A DNA stretch of 64,000 bases from Candidozyma auris. Taxonomy: Eukaryota > Ascomycota > Pichiomycetes > Serinales > Metschnikowiaceae. Positions 1 to 8,937 of the stretch are shown here, one piece after another. The first letter of the stretch is position 1, and each line of letters begins with the position of its first letter. Under the pieces are notes generated by a model. It searched no databases. It was not told the DNA's origin and worked only from the letters and a program-made list of their open reading frames with translations. The DNA lies in assembly GCF_003013715.1 (NCBI RefSeq), contig NC_072818.1, positions 434,001 to 498,000 of the forward strand, written 5' to 3'. Position numbers and translations under genes: made by a program.

Positions 1-1328
1 GGTTGAAGCTCGGAGTCCAATTCTGCCCTATCAAAATCGACGTTATATTTCTTGAGCAATTTAATCTTGTGTCTCTCGAGCTCCTTCATAATACTGTCAA
101 TCACCTCTGCCTGAGCGTGAATTTGCTTATAAGACGGAGCCACCAGGGCCGCGAGCCCGTGGATCTGGGCATAGTTGATCAAGTAGTAAAAATCCTGTTT
201 CAAATAGAAGAGAAACTTTTCGAAGGGGAGCTTGTTGGTGGCTACGAGCTCAACAAATGGGTGCTCCACATACCTCCTCCAGTTTTCCTTGATCAACGGG
301 TGGTTTGTAAAGAAGGCAAGAATGTCACCATGTTTTTCCTTCAAGTCTCTCCCGATGGTTGAGGAGCCCTTAATCACGCTTTGGAAACTGATGTTCCCTG
401 CGTTTGTATGATCTACTGGCCCATGACCATGTCCTAACTTGGACGCCAAAGTAAGCATTCCAGTATGTACATAGTTGATCGAGAGCGGGATTGCCCCCTG
501 AAGAGAGAGCCCCTTCGCAATGTTCGACGCAATCGAGCTTGCCAAGGTGCAGCCAGTACCATGAGTGTTGCTCAGGACGATGTATGGCGACCTGAAGATG
601 GTGATCTTGTCAGCATCTTTTTCATAGAGCACATCAGCGATTACAAGATCACTGGATTCTTTCTCGCCCGCAAGCTCCCCAGTTCTAGTCCAAGGTATGT
701 GCCCACCTTTCAAGAGAATGTTGTTGCACTTGAGAATCTTTTGCAACTCAACAGTGAGCTTTTCAACATCGGCGATTTTACTCACCTCCGGAGCCTTGCC
801 TTGCTTTGCTTCATACAACAGCAACGCTTCCACGAAGTTTGGGGTGCACAAAAACGTCGATGGAAAGATCTTATCAAAGCACAACTGCACCGCCTTGTTA
901 TTCGTGAGCGTTACACCGGAAGTGCTCACCATGACAGGATCCATGACAATCTTAATGCCTTTTTTGTTTAAATAATCGATATTCTCGGAGAGAACTGTAG
1001 CAGCTTCCTCGGTGAGCATACCTGTCTTCACCACCTTCAAAGGATGATCCCCATCATACCCCTCGATAAAGTCGTCGAAGTTCTTCTTCAAGATCTTTCT
1101 CAAATGCTCAATTGGCGTCTTTTCTACAGCCTCGACGCCACTAGCATTCTGAGCAGTCAATGCGGCTATGCAAGTGAGCCCATAGACCTCATGGGCGTTG
1201 ATGGTCTTGATGTCAGCCTCGATACCAGCACCTCCGGAGGAGTCCAGCCCAGCGATGGTGAGAACGGCAGGAAGCGATCTAGTAGTGACCTGGGGACTTA
1301 AAAGATCAACGTAAGATGTAGTAGGCAT
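1..1328 (-). CDS. THI20: HMP/HMP-P kinase with TenA-type domain, thiamine biosynthesis (3' end cut by window)
   Basis: The minus-strand reading frame opens at an ATG at 1328 (MPTTSYVDLL...) and runs off the left edge, so the C-terminus is missing. The first part is a ribokinase-fold hydroxymethylpyrimidine kinase: TIAGLDSSGGAGIEADIKT near the N-terminus, ILLKGGH in the middle and the NTHGTGCTLASSIA anion-hole motif near residues 240-255. After a linker the chain continues into a TenA/thiaminase II-like region (HPLIKENWRRYVEHPF, QDFYYLINYA). This kinase-TenA fusion is the Thi20/21/22 arrangement of yeasts, which phosphorylates HMP and HMP-P for thiamine synthesis and salvages pyrimidine from degraded thiamine. 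The family is normally repressed by thiamine. The plus-strand frames here are shadows. Whether the TenA half is intact cannot be seen. Confidence 0.93.
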   Translation of the reverse strand, partial: MPTTSYVDLLSPQVTTRSLPAVLTIAGLDSSGGAGIEADIKTINAHEVYGLTCIAALTAQNASGVEAVEKTPIEHLRKILKKNFDDFIEGYDGDHPLKVVKTGMLTEEAATVLSENIDYLNKKGIKIVMDPVMVSTSGVTLTNNKAVQLCFDKIFPSTFLCTPNFVEALLLYEAKQGKAPEVSKIADVEKLTVELQKILKCNNILLKGGHIPWTRTGELAGEKESSDLVIADVLYEKDADKITIFRSPYIVLSNTHGTGCTLASSIASNIAKGLSLQGAIPLSINYVHTGMLTLASKLGHGHGPVDHTNAGNISFQSVIKGSSTIGRDLKEKHGDILAFFTNHPLIKENWRRYVEHPFVELVATNKLPFEKFLFYLKQDFYYLINYAQIHGLAALVAPSYKQIHAQAEVIDSIMKELERHKIKLLKKYNVDFDRAELDSELQ

Positions 1329-1427
1329 GAAGGTTTAAGGAAAGAATGTAAAGAGCTTAAGCAATGATACTTCATTGGATCAAACCCTTGTGCACGCATT
1401 GGACCTTGATGGGTTCCGTTAGCGCAT

Positions 1428-1444
1428 GCGCATATCGTATGCGC
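1428..1444. promoter_or_regulatory. Inverted repeat upstream of THI20
   Basis: GCGCATA (1428-1434) and TATGCGC (1438-1444) form perfect 7-bp arms around a 3-nt spacer, about 100 bp upstream of the THI20 ATG. The left arm overlaps a second palindrome, GCGCATGCGC (1422-1431). A regulator site for THI20 is an inference from symmetry and position; AMD1 ends just beyond. Confidence 0.4.
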
Positions 1445-1502
1445 GTAGACGGCACAGTGCTCAATACGCCTTTGGGATAATTCATTTGGGGAACTTTCTT
1501 CA

Positions 1503-3761
1503 TCAAATTTTATCCTTGTCCAAAGATGTATAGTATTTGACGAGATTCAATTCGCTTTGGAGAGTCTCCTCACGATAACTGACACGAATGTCGGGCACGT
1601 TAGTCTTCTCAATATCGTTGCCTGCAACACCCCCTGCCATGTAGTTTTTTCCGAGCCAGTGCTTTTTGATGGCTGCCTCATATCCTGACTGCTTCACCGA
1701 ATTCATGGCCAACTCACACATGTCCACACCACTGAACTTGTATATTTGTGCCGCCACAGAATACTCCTCGATCAATGGCTCTTTAGTGTACGAAAACTGT
1801 AACGGATCGTCCGTAGACAAAGACACATTGAGACCACGCTTGAAAAAGCTGAAGAATGGATTCTTGTCGTAGGTCAAAAACAAGGCGTTGTTGGACAATG
1901 GCGAAACAGCCAATCCGATCTGGTCCAAGTAGAACAAGTACTGGACGAAAGGAAGCTTGCGCAATCTGATACCGTGGGAAATCGAGTGGGTGGTCAAAAA
2001 TGCAGAGATCAAATGCTCTGGGTCACCAGCCTCACCGCAGTGTGGCCTAAGAACGAAAGTGTTGTAGCCCAATCCAGCTCTTAGTCTGTTCAACGCAACT
2101 AAATCAGCGTAGAGGTAGTACAAGTAGTAAGAATATGGAGGGTTTTTGTCACCATCCCACTCAGATGCTGGAGGGAAGTACTTGGCATTGATTGGTCTCT
2201 CTGGCTTGGACTCGTCATCCACAGAGTCGAAACCAACCACTCTTTGCAAGAAGATATGCAAGTTAGGGTTCAGCTTGGGGTCGAGTGACACTTTGAAAAG
2301 TGGCTCAAACAAGTTGGTCATGATTTGGTTGAAGCTGTTCACATTGCCGTTCTTCTTGTACAAGTCGTAAAGTCTTGGCACCTGGATCAACCATCTGACG
2401 TTGTGAGAAAACAACTTGTTGTCGACAATCCATCTGGCTAACTTGTCCCACTCATCATATGAGCGACCATAAATGGAGATTCTTAATTCTACCATTTGGT
2501 ACTTGGAATTCTCAAGATCTTCGAAAACCTGTTTTGTGATTTCGGCCAAGTACTTCCCGTTGATGAAGTTATCCGTCTTCAAGAAGATCTCACGCAAACG
2601 AGATTCACCAATTGGGTTATACTTCAAGTTGAACTTGTCAAAACGATGGAAAGTGTCTGTGTGGGCGTGCATATCCAAAGTGTCAATCGATAAGTCGTAG
2701 GCAGTAAGCTTCAACGAATCAAACACCTCTTGCAATGTCAAAAGCTTTCCGTCTCTGAAAATGACTTGCTCCTCCGGCACAGTCTTCAACTTATACTTGA
2801 TGAAACGCAACAAATGCTTCTGGTTCATGCAAGCACTGTGGTGAATATGGGTGTCCACCTTTCTAACGTTGTAGAAGTCTCTATGAGGGTTGCCCTTAGA
2901 TTGCTTGTTCTCTTCAAAATCATTAAGCAAGTAGTACATGTTCCACTTTGTCTCCAAATACTCAAGACGCTTGAAGGCAAAGGACTTGATAGGCCCATCA
3001 GAGGAGATTCTGGCGATCTTATTCAAGTCTGTGTAATACTCACGCAAAGTTGGAGCATGAGAGATCGGCTCACCTGTCTCTTTATCAATGATCTGGTAGA
3101 CGTCCTCAGCATTGTGTCTCAATTCATACTTGTCAGTCATGTCTTTGTCAGGAACAGGGAACTTGCTCATCTCGATCTCCTCCTCTTCCAAGTGCTGGCC
3201 CGGAAGCTGGTTGAACTTGTTCTTCAGCTTGTACGTTGGCTTTGGCGGAGGAGGGTAGATGACCCAGTCATCGTGGTTCTTTGGGTTGTCCAACTCATTT
3301 CTCTGCAAGGACAAGTCCATATACTTGTGTCTCATGTCCAAGCACATCTTGACCTTCTCAAACAAGTCCACTAGTTCACTTGAAGGATACTCCTCAGGCA
3401 ACGCATTTGTGTGGTCTCTGGGTTGCTTCCCGGGCAAGTTGATCCCTTGAGTCGCCACCAGCGGGTGAGGGTGGAAAGTCGTAGGCAAGTCAATCACCGA
3501 CTGTCTACGCTGACGGCCAAACAGTTTCGAGGAGCGTGCGGTTGAGCTGCGTCTGGAATGACCATCTTTTTCGTTCTGGTCCTGAAGTGCTTCGAATGCC
3601 CTGATCTTCAAGTCGTGGTCCTTGATAAACCTGTCTTCGGTGGTTGAAAAATGAGTCAGAGCCAAGCTCAGAGCCAACATTCCGTCGTCCAGATCGTCAT
3701 ATTGGTGCACGTCGTCAACAGGCAGGAGATAGTGTTCGTCGTCGGAAGAGGCTACGTTCAT
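1503..3761 (-). CDS. AMD1: AMP deaminase
   Basis: 752 residues. The protein deaminates AMP to IMP in the cytosol, balancing adenylate pools in the purine cycle. The metal-binding THIHH motif lies at residues 304-308, RPHCGEAGD near 572-580, and the family signature SLSTDDPLQF at 647-656. The roughly 200-residue N-terminal extension is acidic and low in complexity (RRSSTARSS, RRQS) and looks regulatory, as in other fungal enzymes; the total is slightly shorter than the S. cerevisiae protein of about 810 residues. The ATG at 3761 is preceded by an overlapping upstream reading frame (3758-4093) whose TGA shares ATGA with this start. THI20 lies downstream on the same strand; no functional link is implied. 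Confidence 0.97.
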   Translation of the reverse strand: MNVASSDDEHYLLPVDDVHQYDDLDDGMLALSLALTHFSTTEDRFIKDHDLKIRAFEALQDQNEKDGHSRRSSTARSSKLFGRQRRQSVIDLPTTFHPHPLVATQGINLPGKQPRDHTNALPEEYPSSELVDLFEKVKMCLDMRHKYMDLSLQRNELDNPKNHDDWVIYPPPPKPTYKLKNKFNQLPGQHLEEEEIEMSKFPVPDKDMTDKYELRHNAEDVYQIIDKETGEPISHAPTLREYYTDLNKIARISSDGPIKSFAFKRLEYLETKWNMYYLLNDFEENKQSKGNPHRDFYNVRKVDTHIHHSACMNQKHLLRFIKYKLKTVPEEQVIFRDGKLLTLQEVFDSLKLTAYDLSIDTLDMHAHTDTFHRFDKFNLKYNPIGESRLREIFLKTDNFINGKYLAEITKQVFEDLENSKYQMVELRISIYGRSYDEWDKLARWIVDNKLFSHNVRWLIQVPRLYDLYKKNGNVNSFNQIMTNLFEPLFKVSLDPKLNPNLHIFLQRVVGFDSVDDESKPERPINAKYFPPASEWDGDKNPPYSYYLYYLYADLVALNRLRAGLGYNTFVLRPHCGEAGDPEHLISAFLTTHSISHGIRLRKLPFVQYLFYLDQIGLAVSPLSNNALFLTYDKNPFFSFFKRGLNVSLSTDDPLQFSYTKEPLIEEYSVAAQIYKFSGVDMCELAMNSVKQSGYEAAIKKHWLGKNYMAGGVAGNDIEKTNVPDIRVSYREETLQSELNLVKYYTSLDKDKI

Positions 3762-4049
3762 GGCAGCGAATGGAGGTGAAGGTGGTAGAGTAGTAGGTGG
3801 ATGTTGATAGAGATGAGTGCGAAGATGAAGAGTGGCCGAAGGAGCAAAGTTTGATGTTCAACTGAGTTGCACGGTATGATTTGAGGGCAAAGGGGATTCA
3901 TGAGACGATAAAGTCTAGGTAGAGGAATACGATGAGCTGGAAAAAGAAGGGATTTTGTGGCACTTTTTGGTGAAACTGCTTGGGGACTTGGTGCTTTCGG
4001 AGTTTCATGGTGTGCACACCGAGAACGTAGATAGGAGAGATGATAAAGG

Positions 4050-4097
4050 ACACCCAGAAGAAACTTCATGTATACACCCAGAAGATACTTCATGTAT
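4050..4097. repeat. 24-bp direct repeat, two copies
   Basis: The unit that begins ACACCCAGAAG occurs at 4050-4073 and again at 4074-4097 with one mismatch. It lies about 290-340 bp upstream of the AMD1 ATG. Confidence 0.85.
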
Positions 4098-4573
4098 AGA
4101 TAGGAAAGAGAGTCTTGTTGTGGAAAGCTGTTGAATTCTTTTAGCTGGGATCGGAATTCACACTTTTGCGGTGTCGACCTTGTATTATGGCTGAAATACG
4201 GGTATCCCAGCGTACATCACAGTAGGACGACCCCACTATTACACTTTCGTGAAAGATGTGGCGAAGTAAGGGCAAATGCTCTTAAGATAAGGGCAAAAAG
4301 GTAATATGTTTGGGGATGTTGTGAGAATTCGCTTCTGAAGGATGTTCATCGACTAGGTAAAGTAAAGTATCCTGGGAAAGAGGCACGATGAGTAGAGGGC
4401 AATACATGAAACTTCATAAAAAAAAAGGGGTGGGACTTTCCTGTGGTTCTTACATCAAAGCCTAAATCCATCGAGCTTTCAAGTTCTTTCGAAATGTGGA
4501 TTTTTGTCTTTTTTCTCTTTTTTGCTTCACTAGGTGCTTGCCTCTGGGGTGCAGCATACCTAGGACGCACATT

Positions 4574-4583
4574 TTTGCAACCA
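4574..4583 (+). promoter_or_regulatory. TTYGCARCCA element (TTTGCAACCA)
   Basis: Extended match TTTTGCAACCATTTT, about 90 bp upstream of the preferred ATG at 4671. See the findings for the whole set. Confidence 0.55.
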
Positions 4584-4670
4584 TTTTCTCAACCACTTCC
4601 ACCCACAACAACCACCACACCCAACCCACCAGAATACTCAAAGCGTCCATGAAATATTACTTGCGGACGA

Positions 4671-5503
4671 ATGGCTTTGCTGAACACCAATAGATACACT
4701 TTGTGGTCCAAGAAAACGAACCATCCATTGGAAACATACTTTCGGGACACACACCTCAGAGCACTAACAATGAGGTCCAGGTGAAACAGAATTCCACCAC
4801 TGGACCTCAGAATTTGTTCCCAAGGCGTTTTCTGGCACCACCCATAATCGGTCGTGGAGGGCCCACTGATCGTGACCTTCGTGAAGTCTATCCCAATGGC
4901 GTTACTGAGCCGAGATTGGTGAAACTCAACACTACCGAGCTCCTTAAGAGGAGCTCGAAAAGCACTACGGGGATGCTTTACGTTCTTCCAAGCGAAGCAA
5001 ATTTGCAGACGTCCCGCCCACAAACTACCCCAGAAAATAATGAACAGGGAGAAAATGAACATGGAGAAAATGAACAGGGAAACAATGAGGCGAGGAGGAG
5101 AAGATCCAATTTTAAAGTAGCTGTTTTAGCAGCAAAGCCTATCATGGGAATAATTACTGCTGTCATCGGCCTTGCAGGGTGTTATAAGGGATTCAGACCC
5201 TTGAGTCATTCAGTGAAGCTTGTTGAAGAAGGAGCCAATATGGCGACTGCAAGCCAATTTGTCTTGGAAGAACCAGGGCCACAGTCGAGCTCGCTCGTCA
5301 AAAAGCATTCGTCTATTCTCAAGTGGAGTGCTGCTATAGGTGGAGCTGTTCTGTGGGTATCCTTACACGTCGTCTTTGGATTAGCTCCAGCGGAAAGCTT
5401 GGGATGGATCGGTATCCTTCAACGCGTTTCGACTTTGTGTTTTAATTTAGCACTTCAATGTCCTGAAGTGACTCCTTTGGGTGATGCTGAGTTGCAGAGG
5501 TAG
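4671..5503 (+). CDS. Uncharacterised two-TM membrane protein, apparent 1-nt frameshift
   Basis: I do not recognise this protein. The main open frame (about 4694-5503) has no ATG until 4973, and an in-frame TAG lies at 4691-4693. An ATG at 4671 in a neighbouring frame reads MALLNTNRYTLWSKK; one extra A in the AAAA tract at 4713-4716 would carry it straight into NEPSIGNILSGHTPQ of the main frame, giving about 278 residues. I therefore prefer the start at 4671 with a missing base, in the genome or only in the assembly. The alternative is a short protein from 4973. Visible parts are an N-terminal polar region, three 15-bp repeats coding E(Q/H)GEN-like units (5042-5086), an RRRR patch, a hydrophobic helix at about 5114-5180 and another at about 5315-5386. 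The plus-strand neighbour is an arrestin-like gene. Confidence 0.55.
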
Positions 5504-6216
5504 CGAAGTCTTCGCAAAAATGTCATTTGCACACAATGCCACGATTATATCGTGATCCAGAAAAAAGAAAAGAAAATATAAAAGAAGGCCCCTTCTCTTG
5601 TGACCCTCGCACACAGTCAACTCCGTGCCAGTAACCTTGTAAATTATGTGCTGTTGCAACCTCTTTCTTCAATGCAGTAGTCGAAGAGAACATAAATCTG
5701 TCCTTCCTCGATGTAATAGAAATTATTTGCGGAAACAAGCCTTGTGGGTTTGGGCTTCTTTATCTCGGAAAGGCAGTGAAATTTAGTAATGCCTCACATT
5801 GGTAGAACGTGTCTCAAACTCCACTTTGAGTAGTTTCAGATCGTCCTCCGACCTACGCTTAATTTCGCGCCATAGCGGCCTTGATACAGAAAGGGTCCTT
5901 GCCAGATGACAGTGCCTGAATACTCTCTGGTCCATACATTCAACTTCCTAGGAATGCCCAAAAGAAATGATATGGATCAAATCTCGTTGCGTGTCAATCA
6001 TAATTGGTAACTTGAAGCAATGGTTGGATGCATAGCGTCACATGGATGCTTCTTTCCCAACATGTTAAGCGCAAGGAGCCTGCTTCTTCTTGAATAAAGA
6101 GTTTCGAACTTCTGCTTTGGTGAGGCAAATTACCCCTATTTTTCGCTCAAACAAGGAATGAAGTATAAAACCTGTAATTATCAATAAGTACTACTTCGAC
6201 CACACCTTCATTCACC
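5504..6216. other. Intergenic, upstream region of the arrestin-like gene
   Basis: No gene seen in 713 bp. A TATA box (TATAAAA, 6164-6170) lies 47 bp before the next ATG. The A-rich stretch around 5560-5583 follows the preceding stop and may be its 3' end. Confidence 0.6.
6164..6170 (+). promoter_or_regulatory. TATA box of the arrestin-like gene
   Basis: TATAAAA, 47 bp upstream of the ATG at 6217. Confidence 0.5.
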
Positions 6217-8205
6217 ATGGGTCAGAAGAAGCATTCCACTTACGTGATAGCCGCAGTAGACGAAAAAACACTAGCTTCATTGAATGAGCTAGAATCCGCG
6301 AGAGCAAAGTTTGTGTCCCATTCTATTGCGATCAACAACTTAAATAGCCGTGGGTACGTGTCTTGCGAACTCAAGGAATGGTGTAAAGAAGAACCCGTGA
6401 TTGAACAAAGGACTTGGGTACTGAAGAGTCTATCTCAACGAGTGTTTTTGAGCCAAGAGAATCTGCTTTTGTATGTTATCTGCAGCAAACACTACGGTAG
6501 CTACAGAGAAAGCGAAACAAACGCTGATTGGAATGCAATCTCAGTTAGGCGATTCGGTGGATGCTTCCTCAAGGTCCAGAAGCAATACTCCAAACGTGCC
6601 CCTGTCAATAATCCAATGAAAGATATTCTCTATGGAGATAATCAATCAGCAGAGCAGTCAGATTGCGTGCTTGAGTCCAAACAGGGTCTGCACAAGTTGA
6701 GGCTTCAGGTCAGCTTCAATAAACCAAAGGACTTTCAGCAAGAGAACACTCGTATCGTGAAGCCCAAAATGGAGGTCTCGGAATTCACCAAGTTAGAATT
6801 GACGGCCAACTGCGGCCCTTCGACGTGCTCAACTTCAATGGGTTTGGAATTGAGTGGGATTGTGGTGTGTCTCTTAGAGGTTAGCGCCTCAAAGACTACA
6901 ACGACTTCCACCGCCAAGTATGTACTCCGTCAAAAAACGTTGTTGAATACAAAACTCAAGCAAAAACTCAATTGGAATGGAAGCGTTGATGGTGCAATGG
7001 CCTCATTACAGTTCCTACTTCAAGACTGTGTACTTCCAGACTTAGAAGCTTCTCAATTTGCCAGTCATTATTGGAGAACCTATGGTATCAAGATCACAAT
7101 CAAGCTTTCTTCGAAGAAGACAAGTCTCGAGCTTCCTGTGTTTATGGAGGTGGCCGTGGGGTATGAAGATCGCTACCATATTGAGCTCACTCGATTTCAA
7201 ATGAACCCGCCCGACAGGGACTTTGTTCTGTTCAAGAAATTGTTCGAGCCTCGTCTCACACAACTTTATCATCGAACACTTCTCATGACCCCTGACTTTG
7301 GCCACAGAGGACTCCATACTGATACCTTCTCTATTGACGGAACAACGGTAGCGGTAACAAACGGGAAAGTAGTGAGACAAATAGCGTCCGACATAATGAA
7401 AGACAAGGCTTTCGACGATAAATTAATTCTTTTAGGATACATGGGGGTCCGAGTTCAGCCCAAGGTGACGGATGACGAGAACTACATTATTTGCAAAGTA
7501 TGCAAGGGCTCTGACATTGTAACAAGGTACCCAGTCGATCCAGATGAAATGTATGGTGGGCTTTTTTTAGTGATAAACAGGTGTCTAGTTCACTATAACT
7601 TTCCCTTTGCAATGAGAACGGAGAAAAGAGTGTTTGAAAATACACCACTACTTGAACTGATCTTCATTGACAGTGTCTTCAAGTCTGGAACCACTATCCT
7701 CGACGAAAGACATGTCATTGTGGTGGATTCATATTTGATCGCCTCGGTAGGACTCCTTTTATGCTTCAACAATCCGCAGTATCGTCACCGAAAACATGTT
7801 GTCCTCACTTGTTACAGCGTTAATGTCGTTTTACAAGAGTACTTCACAAGCAACGACAAAGAAAAGGGAGTAGATTATTCTGACAGAATGTGGGGGTTAT
7901 TCAAAAATCCGTTCATGTCAGTAACCACTCGAGTACCATTGGACAAGACTATGCATGGTATGCCCGCTTGTACAATTCCTCCAGAGTGGTATAACTGTGC
8001 TGTCCACTCGTGCGGACCCACTTTCTTTTCAGAAACGCTCAACAGGCAATTCAGAATTCTAGTCGAGTTTGAATTGTCCCTTGATTGTGAACCATCTGCA
8101 ACATTTTTTCACTACATACCTGTGGACATTGCCGCTCACCCAGATGACGATGCCACTTCTCTTCCACCACCTCCACCCCCCTATGAAGTGACGGAAGGTA
8201 CCTAA
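6217..8205 (+). CDS. Tandem arrestin-like protein with C-terminal PPxY (candidate Rsp5 adaptor)
   Basis: 662 residues. Two stretches resemble the end of an arrestin N-lobe, in which an acidic or Pro patch is followed by aromatic residues and a strand. The first is VLPDLEASQFASHYWRTYGI (about 271-290) followed by IKITIKL; the second is ACTIPPEWYNCAVHSC (about 585-600) followed by FRILVEFELSL. The C-terminus has SLPPPPPPYEV (about 646-656), a PPxY motif of the kind bound by WW domains of the ubiquitin ligase Rsp5/Nedd4. In yeasts, alpha-arrestins with PY motifs bring Rsp5 to plasma-membrane transporters for endocytosis. Two arrestin-like units in one short chain with a single terminal PY motif do not match any named yeast ART that I can place, so no symbol is given. 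Assignment rests on pattern recognition and needs a profile or structure search. Confidence 0.55.
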   Translation: MGQKKHSTYVIAAVDEKTLASLNELESARAKFVSHSIAINNLNSRGYVSCELKEWCKEEPVIEQRTWVLKSLSQRVFLSQENLLLYVICSKHYGSYRESETNADWNAISVRRFGGCFLKVQKQYSKRAPVNNPMKDILYGDNQSAEQSDCVLESKQGLHKLRLQVSFNKPKDFQQENTRIVKPKMEVSEFTKLELTANCGPSTCSTSMGLELSGIVVCLLEVSASKTTTTSTAKYVLRQKTLLNTKLKQKLNWNGSVDGAMASLQFLLQDCVLPDLEASQFASHYWRTYGIKITIKLSSKKTSLELPVFMEVAVGYEDRYHIELTRFQMNPPDRDFVLFKKLFEPRLTQLYHRTLLMTPDFGHRGLHTDTFSIDGTTVAVTNGKVVRQIASDIMKDKAFDDKLILLGYMGVRVQPKVTDDENYIICKVCKGSDIVTRYPVDPDEMYGGLFLVINRCLVHYNFPFAMRTEKRVFENTPLLELIFIDSVFKSGTTILDERHVIVVDSYLIASVGLLLCFNNPQYRHRKHVVLTCYSVNVVLQEYFTSNDKEKGVDYSDRMWGLFKNPFMSVTTRVPLDKTMHGMPACTIPPEWYNCAVHSCGPTFFSETLNRQFRILVEFELSLDCEPSATFFHYIPVDIAAHPDDDATSLPPPPPPYEVTEGT

Positions 8206-8550
8206 ATTCACATTGTTTTGTAATATGCTAGTTTTATTATTTATTGATTCATCGAGATAGAATTTTGTAAATAACTACCACTTCCGTGGGAGCAGTTTGA
8301 GACCAGTGGTTGTGTGAAAGACGACAAAACGGTGGAGGTGGGCAACGACACTTCCAAGTTGCTCAGGCTCTTGTGCTAGGCAAGAGATGGCTCGTTCAAA
8401 ATGTATGGTCGTGGACCGCTACTATATAAAGAAAGCATACACAGATAGCGTACATATAGCCATTCTTTGTTCCTACAAGATTGACTTCCTGAAACATATC
8501 GACCTTCTTTCTTGTCCTTATCAGCCATCCCTAGTACCCGTTCCGCTCAT

Positions 8551-8560
8551 TTTGCAGCCA
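8551..8560 (+). promoter_or_regulatory. TTYGCARCCA element (TTTGCAGCCA)
   Basis: Followed by TTT, as at 4574; 378 bp upstream of the CAR1 ATG. Confidence 0.55.
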
Positions 8561-8871
8561 TTTCCTTCTCACCTTTCCACCCCGTAATACCCCAACCCCC
8601 ACTTGACCAATTACGTGACTCCACAATCTACCAATTGCGTCACGCTCTCCTGCTGCTTCTTTCGTTTATCCCCACTTGTTTGGCACTCGGACTGGCCTGC
8701 TCTTAGGTGTTGTTTCCATTGGGGGACCCCTTCGCGCCCTCTTGCCGTTAGCGTCCCGGTGTCGCACTGTTGATGCCTATCGCAACCCACAACGACTTCA
8801 GCTCGTGTCGCGTGTGCCTTCCCTTCACGGCTCCATCGGTCGCTGCCAATGTTCCACTGCCCACGATCCGA

Positions 8872-8880
8872 ATATAAATA
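8872..8880 (+). promoter_or_regulatory. TATA box of CAR1
   Basis: ATATAAATA, 58 bp upstream of the CAR1 ATG at 8938. Confidence 0.6.
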
Positions 8881-8937
8881 CCGGTCACTTTCCCCCAGCT
8901 TCCTTCTCAGCAACAACTTTTTACTTATCTTTTTCCC

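Larger units (their letters stand above)
3762..4670. other. Intergenic: divergent upstream region of AMD1 and the gene at 4671
   Basis: No convincing gene. It holds the 24-bp direct repeat at 4050-4097, an upstream frame ending on the AMD1 start, a pyrimidine tract at 4500-4530 and a TTYGCARCCA element at 4574. A frame at 4494-4652 could encode one hydrophobic helix, but it overlaps that element and is probably chance. Confidence 0.6.
8206..8937. other. Intergenic, CAR1 upstream region
   Basis: No gene seen in 732 bp. It contains a TTYGCARCCA element (8551) and a TATA box (8872-8880). The short frames here show no protein-like sequence. Confidence 0.6.

Noticed and set aside
4443..4652. 69-codon frame with one hydrophobic helix before the gene at 4671
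   Set aside because: It overlaps a promoter-type element and a pyrimidine tract, and no splice donor (GTANGT type) is available to join it to the downstream gene.
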